DNA of 64,000 nucleotides from Flaviaesturariibacter aridisoli. Its GTDB lineage: Bacteria; Bacteroidota; Bacteroidia; Chitinophagales; Chitinophagaceae. The DNA lies in NCBI RefSeq assembly GCF_004343705.1, contig NZ_SKFH01000013.1:1-64000 (forward strand), in the 5' to 3' direction. This document shows, in pieces, positions 43,712 to 51,223 of this stretch; the stretch's first letter is position 1, and each line of letters opens with the position of its first letter. A program made the translations under genes and the position numbers. The notes below the pieces were generated by a model that had not been told where the DNA came from, ran no database searches, and saw only the letters and a list, made by a program, of their open reading frames with translations.

Positions 43712-44086
43712 ATGGACATTATCATTCAGTCGCTGGGCTTCAAGCACAGCAGTGAGCTGGAAGGCTATATTCGGGAGAAACTGGACAAGCTGAAACCCAA
43801 TGACCGCATCATCCGCGCCAACGTGACCCTGTTCCAGGGCCCCGACCGCACTACTCCCGAGGATTATTGCGAGATCCGCCTCGAAGTACCCGGCCCGGAC
43901 CTGTTTGTAAAGGAGCGCGCGCTTTCCTTCGAGCAATCGGTGGATTCCTGCGTGAACGTGCTGGCCACCCAGCTGAAGCGGGCCCGCGAAAAGCAGATCG
44001 GCCACAGCCAGCGCAACGCGCCCAACGATATCCTCACCGATCAGCTGCTGGCGGCGGACGAAGATGAAGACGAAGCCCTCAGTTAA
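43712..44086 (+). CDS. raiA: ribosome hibernation-promoting factor (HPF/YfiA, short form)
   Basis: A 124-residue ribosome-associated inhibitor that binds the 30S decoding site in stationary phase. The N-terminal domain begins MDIIIQSLGFKHSSELEGYIREKLDKL and has EDYCEIRLEVPG and SFEQSVDSCVNVL-TQLKRAREK, matching the family beta-alpha-beta layout. There is no long C-terminal dimerisation domain; the end is acidic. The ATG at 43712 is clear. It is followed by a small membrane protein gene. Confidence 0.9.
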   Translation: MDIIIQSLGFKHSSELEGYIREKLDKLKPNDRIIRANVTLFQGPDRTTPEDYCEIRLEVPGPDLFVKERALSFEQSVDSCVNVLATQLKRAREKQIGHSQRNAPNDILTDQLLAADEDEDEALS

Positions 44087-44146
44087 GCGATGGCGTAATT
44101 ATTGACAGGTTGAGCTACACAGATGATCTTTAAAAACGACAGACGT

Positions 44147-44500
44147 ATGAAAACAAGAAACATCGCGCAAGGCGCCCGCTCGCTGGGCCTGACCCTGGCG
44201 CTGGCTACCGTGAACCTGGCCGTTTGGGCGCAGGACGGCGGTTCCTCCACCGGTGGCGGAGGCAGTTCCTCTTCCACATCGAGCACAAGCACGAGTACGC
44301 ATTCGGTAAGCCTTACCGACGGCGGCTCCAACTGGTACAACTCGCCCTGGGTTTGGGTGATCGGCGCCGCGGTATTCATCCTGCTGCTGGTAGCCCTGCT
44401 CGGCGGCAGCCGCTCGCGGAGCCGCACCACTACCACAACGACCACCGATGCCGGCGACCGTGTAACGACTGTTCGCCGCGACGACGTGGACGAAGTGTAA
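44147..44500 (+). CDS. small Ser/Thr-rich membrane protein
   Basis: A 117-residue protein with a signal-like start (LGLTLALATVNLAVWAQ), a Gly/Ser/Thr-rich stretch, one membrane helix (WVWVIGAAVFILLLVALLGG) and an Arg/Thr-rich tail (RSRSRTTTTTTTDAG). This layout is common in short Bacteroidota proteins of unknown role. The ATG at 44147 is chosen over 44123. It may be transcribed with raiA, 60 bp away. Confidence 0.7.
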   Translation: MKTRNIAQGARSLGLTLALATVNLAVWAQDGGSSTGGGGSSSSTSSTSTSTHSVSLTDGGSNWYNSPWVWVIGAAVFILLLVALLGGSRSRSRTTTTTTTDAGDRVTTVRRDDVDEV

Positions 44501-44564
44501 GCGTGAACCGTGAAGCGTGAGGCGTGAACTGCATGGGTTCACGGCTCACGCCTCACGCCTCACG
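44501..44564. repeat. hairpin of CGTGARG 7-mers
   Basis: Four forward heptamers (44501-44529) and four reverse heptamers (44537-44564) form a near-perfect stem around a 7-base loop, directly after the small membrane protein's stop. Confidence 0.85.
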
Positions 44565-44623
44565 TTTTGGGTGGACGTACTTATCTTGCCGTTTTTTCGT
44601 TTGAACTGAAAACGCCCACCCTC

Positions 44624-45124
44624 ATGGACGAACAAGCTTTCCTGCAGCGTCTTTCCGAAAAGGCCGACAAACTGCACATCAACCCGTTTCTGCTGCTTTC
44701 CGGACTCGAAGGCCTTTATACCTTCCGTGAAGTTCCGCTCAACGCCCTGAATATGGACTACCTCGACAGCCTCGTGCTGTCACTCTTCGCCCTGCGCATC
44801 GGCGACCAGTTTCACGCGCTTGCCGAGGCCGGGCTACAGGGGGGAACCGAGGCGGCGCAGGCGGCCGCCCGGCGCGAGCTGGAGCCCATTTCCGGCGAAG
44901 AGCTGGAAACCACTTCCAACGAATACCTCCGATCCTTTGCCGGCATCCTGCAGGGCAGCACGCCCCTGCGCCGGTACCACGAAAAGGCCCTGGAGGCCGC
45001 CGCCCTCGAGGTGAGCGCCGTACAGCAGCGCTATGGCAGTCCGAGCATCGGCAGCATCCTGATCCATGTGTGCAAGACCGAGCTCGGTGACGTGCTTCCC
45101 CTGGGCTCCCTGTTTTCCGCCTGA
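44624..45124 (+). CDS. hypothetical helical protein
   Basis: A 166-residue protein I do not recognise. It is predicted mostly helical and has no signal or membrane segment. Conserved-looking parts are INPFLLLSGLEGLYTF and YGSPSIGSILIHVCKTELGDVLPLGSLF. A TATCTTGC element lies about 35 bp upstream of the ATG. It precedes a receiver gene by 66 bp. Base use is like the neighbours'. Confidence 0.65.
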   Translation: MDEQAFLQRLSEKADKLHINPFLLLSGLEGLYTFREVPLNALNMDYLDSLVLSLFALRIGDQFHALAEAGLQGGTEAAQAAARRELEPISGEELETTSNEYLRSFAGILQGSTPLRRYHEKALEAAALEVSAVQQRYGSPSIGSILIHVCKTELGDVLPLGSLFSA

Positions 45125-45149
45125 GCCGTGGTACTTTCGCGCATTTGCC

Positions 45150-45157
45150 TACTTTTG
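45150..45157 (+). promoter_or_regulatory. minus-7 promoter element TACTTTTG
   Basis: An exact TAnnTTTG match 33 bp ahead of the receiver gene's ATG. Confidence 0.65.
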
Positions 45158-45190
45158 TCGCACCCTTAACGAACCCCTAATCCTACGAAT

Positions 45191-45643
45191 ATGCAAAAAC
45201 GGAATTACCGGATTTTGCTTGTGGAAGACGATGCGGATGACCGCTACATCATGCAGCAAGCCTTCAATGAACTTTCTGCCGCCGACGACGTGCGGATGTT
45301 CTGCTCCGGCGACGAGTTGAACACCTACCTCCAGGAGCTTCCCGATGCCTCCCTCCCCGAGCTTTTTGTGCTGGATTACAATATGCCCGCGATCAACGGG
45401 GCCGAGCTGGCGCTCCACCTGATGGGCAAGGAACGCTTCCGCCAGATACCCGTAGTGCTCTACTCTACCGGCATGAGCCCCAAAATGCAGCAGGACCTGT
45501 TGCAGAAGGGTGTGTTGCGTTGTTTTGAAAAAGGAATGGAATACGCCGAAGTGCTGGGCCTGGCCCGCATCCTGTTGCAATTGCTCCCCGGCGGGCCCGA
45601 AAATGCCGGCGCCCGAAATGGCACTCTGTTTGAACTGGGTTAA
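45191..45643 (+). CDS. single-domain response regulator
   Basis: A 150-residue receiver-only regulator. The acidic pocket is VEDDADDR near 11-18, the phospho-acceptor Asp is in VLDYNMP near 60, the switch is YSTG, and the Lys lies in CFEKG. It has no output domain. The FYVEV-type gene follows 21 bp later, in the reverse gene order of the 24-kb locus. No kinase is near. Confidence 0.92.
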   Translation: MQKRNYRILLVEDDADDRYIMQQAFNELSAADDVRMFCSGDELNTYLQELPDASLPELFVLDYNMPAINGAELALHLMGKERFRQIPVVLYSTGMSPKMQQDLLQKGVLRCFEKGMEYAEVLGLARILLQLLPGGPENAGARNGTLFELG

Positions 45644-45664
45644 GGGAACGCTAACCTGACACCC

Positions 45665-45919
45665 ATGACAAAAATCAACTTCAGCGCCCGTACGTCGGGC
45701 GAGCAACGCCGCATCCTGCTCGAGGAGGGCGCGTATCTCGGTCACCGCAAAGACAGTCCCTGGTCGGTGCTTCTTTACCAACTCCGTGATTTCTATGTAG
45801 AAGTGTTCTTCTCGATGGAGAACCTGGACATCCGGCATATCGAAGCCTTCGACGACACGGACCGCCTCGACCCCTATCTGGAAAATATTTCCCTGGAGGT
45901 GCTCACCGAAGGCTGGTAA
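45665..45919 (+). CDS. small protein of the unnamed family paired with response regulators
   Basis: An 84-residue soluble protein homologous to that at 24092-24391. Shared positions are FS near 6, EQ-x-x-LL-EEGAYLGHRK near 13-28, LLYQLRDFYVEVFF near 35-48, DDTDRLDPYL near 63-72. It is shorter at both ends and so defines the core. Two copies in the window, each by a receiver gene, argue for a functional link. The function is unknown; a receiver partner is inference. Confidence 0.78.
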   Translation: MTKINFSARTSGEQRRILLEEGAYLGHRKDSPWSVLLYQLRDFYVEVFFSMENLDIRHIEAFDDTDRLDPYLENISLEVLTEGW

Positions 45920-46113
45920 AAACCTGTAGAAAACGCCCACCGTTTTCCCCGAAAAAAGCGAAACAGTCCGCCCGTAGCGTAGAATAGTAGGGGCAATGCC
46001 CCAAACCCGCGCCCGGCGGCCCGTTGAGGGGCGGTGAGGCACAGTTTTTTTGAGTACAGCAGCCGACAGGTGGAACACCCTTTACCATTTACCAACGCAC
46101 TAAACGTTTATCT

Positions 46114-46383
46114 ATGAACGAGAACAGAATCAACGGAGACAACCAGGGCCAAAGAGAGCAAAGCAACGGCGCTGAACGCAAGCGTTCCAACCGCGGTTTT
46201 GCTGCCATGAGTCCGGAACGCCAGCGCGAGATCGCTTCCAAAGGTGGTCGTGCCGCCCACGAGCAGGGAGTGGCGCACCAGTGGACCAGCGAAGAAGCGC
46301 GCGAGGCCGGTCGCAAAGGCGGCATGAACTCCCGCGGCGGACGCCGCCAGCAAAGCCGCGGCCAGGAAGGCCCGGCCCTCTAG
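46114..46383 (+). CDS. KGG-repeat general stress protein
   Basis: An 89-residue very hydrophilic protein with the stress-induced KGG repeat pattern: RGFAAMSPERQREIASKGGRAA near 27-48 and EEAREAGRKGGMNS near 60-73. Proteins of this GsiB-like family rise in general stress and drying. It has no Cys and is rich in Gln, Arg and Gly. It ends at a terminator at 46406-46431. Confidence 0.9.
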   Translation: MNENRINGDNQGQREQSNGAERKRSNRGFAAMSPERQREIASKGGRAAHEQGVAHQWTSEEAREAGRKGGMNSRGGRRQQSRGQEGPAL

Positions 46384-46405
46384 GCCCAAAAGCAAAAAGC
46401 TTTGT

Positions 46406-46431
46406 AAAGCCCGGTGTAGTCCGGGCTTTTT
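46406..46431. terminator. terminator between the KGG and LuxE-like genes
   Basis: AAAGCCCGG pairs with CCGGGCTTTTT around a TGTAGT loop; the gap is convergent. Confidence 0.85.
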
Positions 46432-46454
46432 CGTGCGCATGCCAGTAGTGCATT

Positions 46455-46494
46455 CAACTACAAACTCCAAACTATAAACTACAAACTCACAACG
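46455..46494. repeat. ACTACAA/ACTATAA 7-mer run
   Basis: About five 7-mers (ACTACAA, ACTCCAA, ACTATAA, ACTACAA, ACTCACA) match the reverse arm at 40066-40086. The run enters the 3' end of the LuxE-like gene. Confidence 0.75.
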
Positions 46495-47470
46495 CCAGCA
46501 GGCTGCAACCACGCACGTCGGTATGATCCATGCGTCCCAGCACCTCGAACCGATTGCCTTCCTGCATGCGTGCGATGTCTTCTGTCGCAATAAAACTACA
46601 GGAGTAGTAGTTGGCAAGGTCCATCACACAGAGGCGCCCTGTGCGCCCCGGAGCGCTGCTCCAAGCGGCCGGATCGTCTTCCTCCGCCACAAAGGCCCGC
46701 AGCCAGGATGGCGTTTCAAATACTCCCTCCGCGCGGGCATAGGCCTGCGACAGCAATTCCGTCATCCCGTATTCCGAATGCACCGCCGGCAGGTCAAAGG
46801 CTTGGCGCAGGGCCGCATGTACTTCGCTGCGCAGCAGCTCGCGCCGGCGCCCCTTCATTCCGCCGGTTTCCATCACGATCGTATGGGACAGCGGCATCGG
46901 GTGGGCGGCCGCAAAATCGAGCAGGGCGTAGGTCACCCCAATGAGCAGGGTGCGCTCCCCGGCCGCTTCACCGGCACGCAGCGATGCGGCAAGGGCCTCG
47001 TGGTCGTGCAGGAAAAAACCGCTGCCCGGGTGGCTGCTGCGGTCCATAAAGCGCTGCACCATGTGCACCAGCGAGCTTTGCCCGCGCTCGAGGTACGAAG
47101 GCAGCAGGGCGAGGATCCGCAATCCTTTCAAAGGACCATACAGCCGCTCGAAGGCCGTGAAGGCGGCCGTGTCGTAAAGAGCTGCATCCTTCACATAGTG
47201 GCGACTAGTGGCGGCGCCGGTGGTACCGCTACTTTCAAACACGAGGGCCGGCTCGAAGGCACCGCAAACGACACGTTCGGTTTTGAAAAAAGAGATCGGC
47301 AGAAAGGGGATCTGCCCGAAAGCGGCAACACCATCCGGGCGCACGAGGTCGCAGAACCGGCGGTATAGCGGGTTGTGGGCATGCTGGAACCGGAACACGT
47401 CCAGGGCTGCTGCCCCGAAACCCGCTTCGGTTAAGTGAAATATTTTAGAGAGGGGCGCAACGTAGCTCAA
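46487..47470 (-). CDS. LuxE/PaaK-like acyl-protein synthetase
   Basis: A 327-residue member of the LuxE-type acyl-activating family, related to acyl-protein synthetase and phenylacetate-CoA ligase. The ATP-binding motif is FESSGTTG near 79-86, with HSEYGMTELLSQAYA near 229 and GRMDHTDVRGCSLL at the end. Such genes occur in surface-glycan loci of Bacteroidota, activating small acyl groups, though none is adjacent here. The start is TTG at 47470; no in-frame ATG lies close, and the FRFQHAHNPLYRRF block begins near residue 26 as in relatives. Confidence 0.82.
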   Translation of the reverse strand: MSYVAPLSKIFHLTEAGFGAAALDVFRFQHAHNPLYRRFCDLVRPDGVAAFGQIPFLPISFFKTERVVCGAFEPALVFESSGTTGAATSRHYVKDAALYDTAAFTAFERLYGPLKGLRILALLPSYLERGQSSLVHMVQRFMDRSSHPGSGFFLHDHEALAASLRAGEAAGERTLLIGVTYALLDFAAAHPMPLSHTIVMETGGMKGRRRELLRSEVHAALRQAFDLPAVHSEYGMTELLSQAYARAEGVFETPSWLRAFVAEEDDPAAWSSAPGRTGRLCVMDLANYYSCSFIATEDIARMQEGNRFEVLGRMDHTDVRGCSLLAL

Positions 47471-47489
47471 AATATACCTGTCAAACGAT

Positions 47490-47497
47490 TAAATTTG
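47490..47497 (+). promoter_or_regulatory. minus-7 promoter element TAAATTTG
   Basis: An exact TAnnTTTG match 17 bp ahead of the small lipoprotein gene's ATG. Confidence 0.6.
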
Positions 47498-47513
47498 TTT
47501 CGATCAACCCCGC

Positions 47514-47981
47514 ATGATGAAGAACTACCTCCTAGCCTTTTCGTTCCTGGCCCTGCTTGCGGGGTGCAACAAAGATAAATTCCAGACGGCGCCCCAGCTC
47601 ACCTTATTGGAAGCCGGCAACCTCGAGGTGCCCTACGGCGGCGCGCTGCGCCTCCGCCTGGAGTTTACCGACAAGGAAGGCGACGTGGACGACACCCTCT
47701 TTATCCGCCGCGTGCGCATCAACCAGCGCAGCACGCCCACGGTGCGCGACAGCCTCAAGATCAAGGTGCCCGACTTCCCCGACCGCAACAAGGGCGAGAT
47801 CGTGCTGGACCTCACCTACCAGAATTACCTCATTTCTTCCGCCGCGCCGCTCAATGTGCCCAACACCAACCCGCCCGTCAAGGAGTCGGACTCGCTCATC
47901 TATAAGTTCGTGCTGAAAGACAAGGCCGGCAACAAGAGCGACACCCTGGTGGTTAATGGCATCGTGGTGCAACGCCGCTAA
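47514..47981 (+). CDS. hypothetical lipoprotein
   Basis: A 155-residue lipoprotein with lipobox LLAGC. The mature part looks like a single immunoglobulin-like beta domain (LRLEFTDKEGDVDDTLFIRRVRIN, LIYKFVLKDKAGNKSDTLVV). No catalytic motif. The second Met, at 47517, is an alternative start. It is followed 3 bp later by the UbiA-like gene, so the two are probably cotranscribed. Confidence 0.75.
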   Translation: MMKNYLLAFSFLALLAGCNKDKFQTAPQLTLLEAGNLEVPYGGALRLRLEFTDKEGDVDDTLFIRRVRINQRSTPTVRDSLKIKVPDFPDRNKGEIVLDLTYQNYLISSAAPLNVPNTNPPVKESDSLIYKFVLKDKAGNKSDTLVVNGIVVQRR

Positions 47982-47984
47982 CCT

Positions 47985-48830
47985 GTGCGTTTCCTCCGCT
48001 CCCTGTACGACTGGGCACTTTTCACCAGCTTTTTTATCGCCGTCTGCGCCGTGATCATGACGGCCCAGGCCTCGTATTTCTACGGGTTGCCGCCGCAGCC
48101 GTCCCTGCTGGCCTTCGTGTTTACCGGAACGCTGTGCAGCTACAACTTTCACTGGATGCTCACGCCGGCGCTTTACGGCGAGAGTGTCAAGGCCGCCTGG
48201 TCGTACCGGCACAAAAAACTCCATGCGGCCCTTTTTGGCATCAGCGCCCTGGCTTCGGCCTGGCTCACGTGGCAGCTGCGCTACGAATGGCCCTGGCTGC
48301 TGCTGACCGCCTTTATTACCTTCCTCTATTCAGCGCCCAAGATCCCCTTCGCCCCCTTCACCTGGCTGCGGCAGGTGGCGGTGGGAAAAACGGCTTTCCT
48401 GGCCCTGGCCTGGACGCATATCCCCTTTATCCTTCCCCTGGTGCTCAGCGGGGCCGCCTGGCGGATGCAGGACTACCTCTTCGTCTTCAACCGCTTTTAC
48501 CTCATCTACCCCATCTGCATCCTGTTCGACTGGCGCGACCGCGAATCTGACCGCCGCGAAGGCATCCGCAGCCTCGTTACACAGCTTCCTGAAGCGGGTA
48601 TCCGGCGCCTGTTTGCCGGCTCGCTGGCCGTTTTCTTTGCGAGCCTGCTGGCGATGGGCTTTTACGGCGTAGGGCTCGCCACGTTGCTCTGGCTGGCCCT
48701 CCCGGGCGTACTGCTGGCCTTCCTATACCGGCGCGCGCACCGGCCCCGGTCCGATTATTTTTACTATTTCGTGCTCGATGGCCTCATGGCCCTGTCGAGC
48801 CTGGGCCTGCTGATGGCTCACTTTACCTAA
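47985..48830 (+). CDS. UbiA-like polytopic membrane protein
   Basis: A 281-residue membrane protein with about eight helices in the style of UbiA prenyltransferases. The second Asp-rich motif is present as FDWRDRESDRREG near 178-190. The first motif (NDxxDxxxD) is not seen; its expected place has SYNFHWMLTP near 48-57. So it may bind a different substrate or be inactive as a classical prenyltransferase. It starts with GTG at 47985. Confidence 0.65.
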   Translation: MRFLRSLYDWALFTSFFIAVCAVIMTAQASYFYGLPPQPSLLAFVFTGTLCSYNFHWMLTPALYGESVKAAWSYRHKKLHAALFGISALASAWLTWQLRYEWPWLLLTAFITFLYSAPKIPFAPFTWLRQVAVGKTAFLALAWTHIPFILPLVLSGAAWRMQDYLFVFNRFYLIYPICILFDWRDRESDRREGIRSLVTQLPEAGIRRLFAGSLAVFFASLLAMGFYGVGLATLLWLALPGVLLAFLYRRAHRPRSDYFYYFVLDGLMALSSLGLLMAHFT

Positions 48831-48835
48831 ATTTG
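48828..48835 (+). promoter_or_regulatory. minus-7 promoter element TAAATTTG
   Basis: A TAnnTTTG match that overlaps the UbiA-like gene's TAA stop and lies 20 bp ahead of the M42 peptidase ATG. Confidence 0.6.
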
Positions 48836-48855
48836 CTCCCTAATCAACGCGGTAT

Positions 48856-49977
48856 ATGGCGAAAGCGACGAAAGCGAAAAGCACGACTCCGAAATCGGTC
48901 ATCAGCAACGATGCCATGACCTTCCTGGTCGACTACATCAATAACCCTTCGCCCGTGGGTTTCGAATCGAGCGGCCAGCGCCTCTGGCTCGACTACATCA
49001 GCGCGTTCGTGGATGAAACCTTCACCGATCCCTACGGAACGGCGGTGGGCGTGATCAACCCGGGACAGCCATTCAAAGTGGTGATCGAAGCACACGCCGA
49101 CGAGATCAGCTGGTTTGTGAACTATATAACGGCGGACGGACTCATTTACCTGAAGCGCAACGGCGGTGTAGACCACCAGATCGCGCCCAGCCAGCGCGTG
49201 TGGATCCATGGCAAGAACGGCCCGGTGAAAGCCGTTTTCGGGTGGCCCGCCATCCATACCCGCCTCGGTGGCGGTGAAAAGGAAACGCAGCCCAAGACCG
49301 AAAACCTGTGGCTCGACTGCGGCGCCCGCTCCAAGCAGGAAGTGGCGGACCTCGGCATTCACATCGGCGCCGTGGTGACCTACCAGGATGGCTTCGACGA
49401 GCTGGCCAACGGCTACTTTATCGGCCGGGCATTCGACAACCGCATCGGCGGCTTCATGATCGCCCAGGTGGCTCGGATGCTGCGCGAGAACCGTAAGAAG
49501 CTGCCCTTCAGCCTCTACGTGGTCAACGCGGTACAGGAGGAGATCGGCCTGCGCGGCGCCGAGATGATCGCCCGCCGCATCAAGCCCGACGTGGCCATCA
49601 TTACCGACGTAACACACGACACTTCCACCCCGATGATCAACAAGATGATCGAAGGGGAAACCTTCTGCGGCAAAGGGCCTTCACTGTCTTTCGGACCCGC
49701 GGTGCACAACAAGCTGCTGCAGCTGGTGCAGGATGTGGCGGAAAGCGCTGAAATCCCCGTACAGCTCCGCGCCGTGTCGCGCAGCACCGGCACCGACACC
49801 GACTCGTTTGCCTACGCCAACGACGGCTGCCCGTCGGTACTGATCTCGATCCCGCTGCGCTACATGCACACCACCGTGGAAATGCTGCACCGCACCGACA
49901 TCGAGCAGACCATCCGCCTGATGTACGAAACCCTGCTGACCCTGACCCCTAAAACGAACCTGAGCTACTTCGCATGA
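48856..49977 (+). CDS. M42 family metallopeptidase (glutamyl-aminopeptidase-like)
   Basis: A 373-residue dinuclear metallopeptidase of the M42 TET-forming family. Ligands and catalytic residues are in IEAHADEISWFV, GRAFDNRIGG, VVNAVQEEIGLRGAEM (catalytic Glu pair), ITDVTHDTSTP, and a late LRYMHTTVEML with the last His. Substrates are probably short peptides in the cytoplasm. Its stop overlaps the next tiny ORF as ATGA. Confidence 0.92.
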   Translation: MAKATKAKSTTPKSVISNDAMTFLVDYINNPSPVGFESSGQRLWLDYISAFVDETFTDPYGTAVGVINPGQPFKVVIEAHADEISWFVNYITADGLIYLKRNGGVDHQIAPSQRVWIHGKNGPVKAVFGWPAIHTRLGGGEKETQPKTENLWLDCGARSKQEVADLGIHIGAVVTYQDGFDELANGYFIGRAFDNRIGGFMIAQVARMLRENRKKLPFSLYVVNAVQEEIGLRGAEMIARRIKPDVAIITDVTHDTSTPMINKMIEGETFCGKGPSLSFGPAVHNKLLQLVQDVAESAEIPVQLRAVSRSTGTDTDSFAYANDGCPSVLISIPLRYMHTTVEMLHRTDIEQTIRLMYETLLTLTPKTNLSYFA

Positions 49978-50147
49978 GTCATACACTGCTTTATATCGAA
50001 CCGGGGAGCGGCTCCTACCTGTTGCAGGTAGTGATTGCCGCGGTGATGGGTGCCGGCTTTGTCGTGAAAACCTACTGGTGGCGCTTCAAGAGCTTCTTCC
50101 ACCGCAAAAAGGACGACGAGCATCAGGACAGCAATCCTTCCAAATAA
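49974..50147 (+). CDS. 57-residue membrane protein with YIxPGSGS motif
   Basis: A tiny ORF coupled to the M42 gene by an ATGA overlap. It starts MSHTLLYIEPGSGSYLLQ, then has one hydrophobic helix (VVIAAVMGAGFVVKTYWW) and a basic, then acidic tail ending SNPSK. A Y-I-D/E-PG-T/S-GS motif before one helix is common in small bacterial membrane proteins near glycan and export genes. Its 3' end overlaps by 25 bp the convergent glycerophosphotransferase-like gene of the phosphonate operon. Confidence 0.65.
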   Translation: MSHTLLYIEPGSGSYLLQVVIAAVMGAGFVVKTYWWRFKSFFHRKKDDEHQDSNPSK

Positions 50148-51223
50148 GCGACCCCTTCGCGTTTCTGCGACGGACCGTATACAGTGGCAGCCTCCAGGGC
50201 TGCCATTTTTTTGTCCCAGCTACCCGCGTCGGCCATCAGGGCGCGCGCCGCTGCGGGCACTTCCCCCAGGTTGCCCGCTGCAACGGAACGACCGAGCTCG
50301 GGCCGCAGGCGGTCTTCGACGGGCTCGATGCCCAGGGCCGTATAATTACGGTTGTAGATCTTCGGGGGCGTGTCGATGAACAGCACCGGGCGCTTGCAGG
50401 CAAAAGCATATTCGAGCGCGATTCCCGAGCGGTCGGTGACCAGGAGCCTGGTTGAAGCCAGCCGGTTGTACACATCCGGGCTCGTGTCGAGGTGCAGCAA
50501 CGCCTGCTTTTTTACAAGCATTTCGAGTGATTTCATTTTCTTCGGCTCCCGCTTGCGGAACTCGGGATGGGGCCGGATGAAAACGGGAAGACCAAGGGGG
50601 AGCAACTGCCCGAGCAGCGCTTCGATGCACGTGCTGAGAATCCCCTCCGGGTGCCAGCTCGGTGCCACCAGGATGCATTCGTCGTGGCCCTTCAAGGCTC
50701 GCTCCGAAGAAATGCGCTCCAGCAGCGGGTAGCCGTACGGCACCAGGTCGCGGGGCTTCAGGCCGCGAAGCGCTTCCGCCCTGCGCGCCTCCTGCTCGTG
50801 GTAGGGCCCGCAGCAAAACAGTGCATCGTAATGATCGAAAGCTTGCTCGTGGTATTGCTGGTGCGTGCTCACGAGGGCATGAAAAAGGTATACGTATTTT
50901 CCTACATCCGGCGAGCGCTTGTAGCCGTGCAGGTCCAGGTTGGGCATGGTCATCAGCAGCGCCCGGGCACGTAGCCGCGGGAAGACAAACATCAGGGTGG
51001 CTTTCAGGAAGTAGGCTTCGAGTCCTTCGGCGCTGCGCTGAAGCACCGGGTCTTTCGCATCCGAAGTAAGGTAGCAGATCCGGTAGCGCCTTGCCGCCAG
51101 CAGAGATTCGAAAACGTCGGCCATGTATTGGTGGTACGGGGCGCCTTCGGAATAAAAGATGAAATCATATTCCGTAGCGACAACCTTATGGCTGTTGCGG
51201 TATTCCTGTAAAAAGCCGATCAT
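50123..51223 (-). CDS. CDP-glycerol glycerophosphotransferase-like polar-head transferase
   Basis: A 366-residue protein with the GT-B layout of the CDP-glycerol:poly(glycerophosphate) glycerophosphotransferase family. Features are LFHALVSTHQQYHEQAFDHYD near 115-135, VAPSWHPEG, VFIRPHPEF, the LVTDRSGIALEYAFACKRPVLFIDTP block near 285, and no membrane helix. Family members move a phospho-alcohol from a CDP carrier to a glycan. As last gene of the phosphonate operon it is the likely transferase of CMP-hydroxyethylphosphonate to a surface polymer (inference). Its ATG overlaps the upstream stop. Confidence 0.82.
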   Translation of the reverse strand: MIGFLQEYRNSHKVVATEYDFIFYSEGAPYHQYMADVFESLLAARRYRICYLTSDAKDPVLQRSAEGLEAYFLKATLMFVFPRLRARALLMTMPNLDLHGYKRSPDVGKYVYLFHALVSTHQQYHEQAFDHYDALFCCGPYHEQEARRAEALRGLKPRDLVPYGYPLLERISSERALKGHDECILVAPSWHPEGILSTCIEALLGQLLPLGLPVFIRPHPEFRKREPKKMKSLEMLVKKQALLHLDTSPDVYNRLASTRLLVTDRSGIALEYAFACKRPVLFIDTPPKIYNRNYTALGIEPVEDRLRPELGRSVAAGNLGEVPAAARALMADAGSWDKKMAALEAATVYGPSQKREGVAYLEGLLS

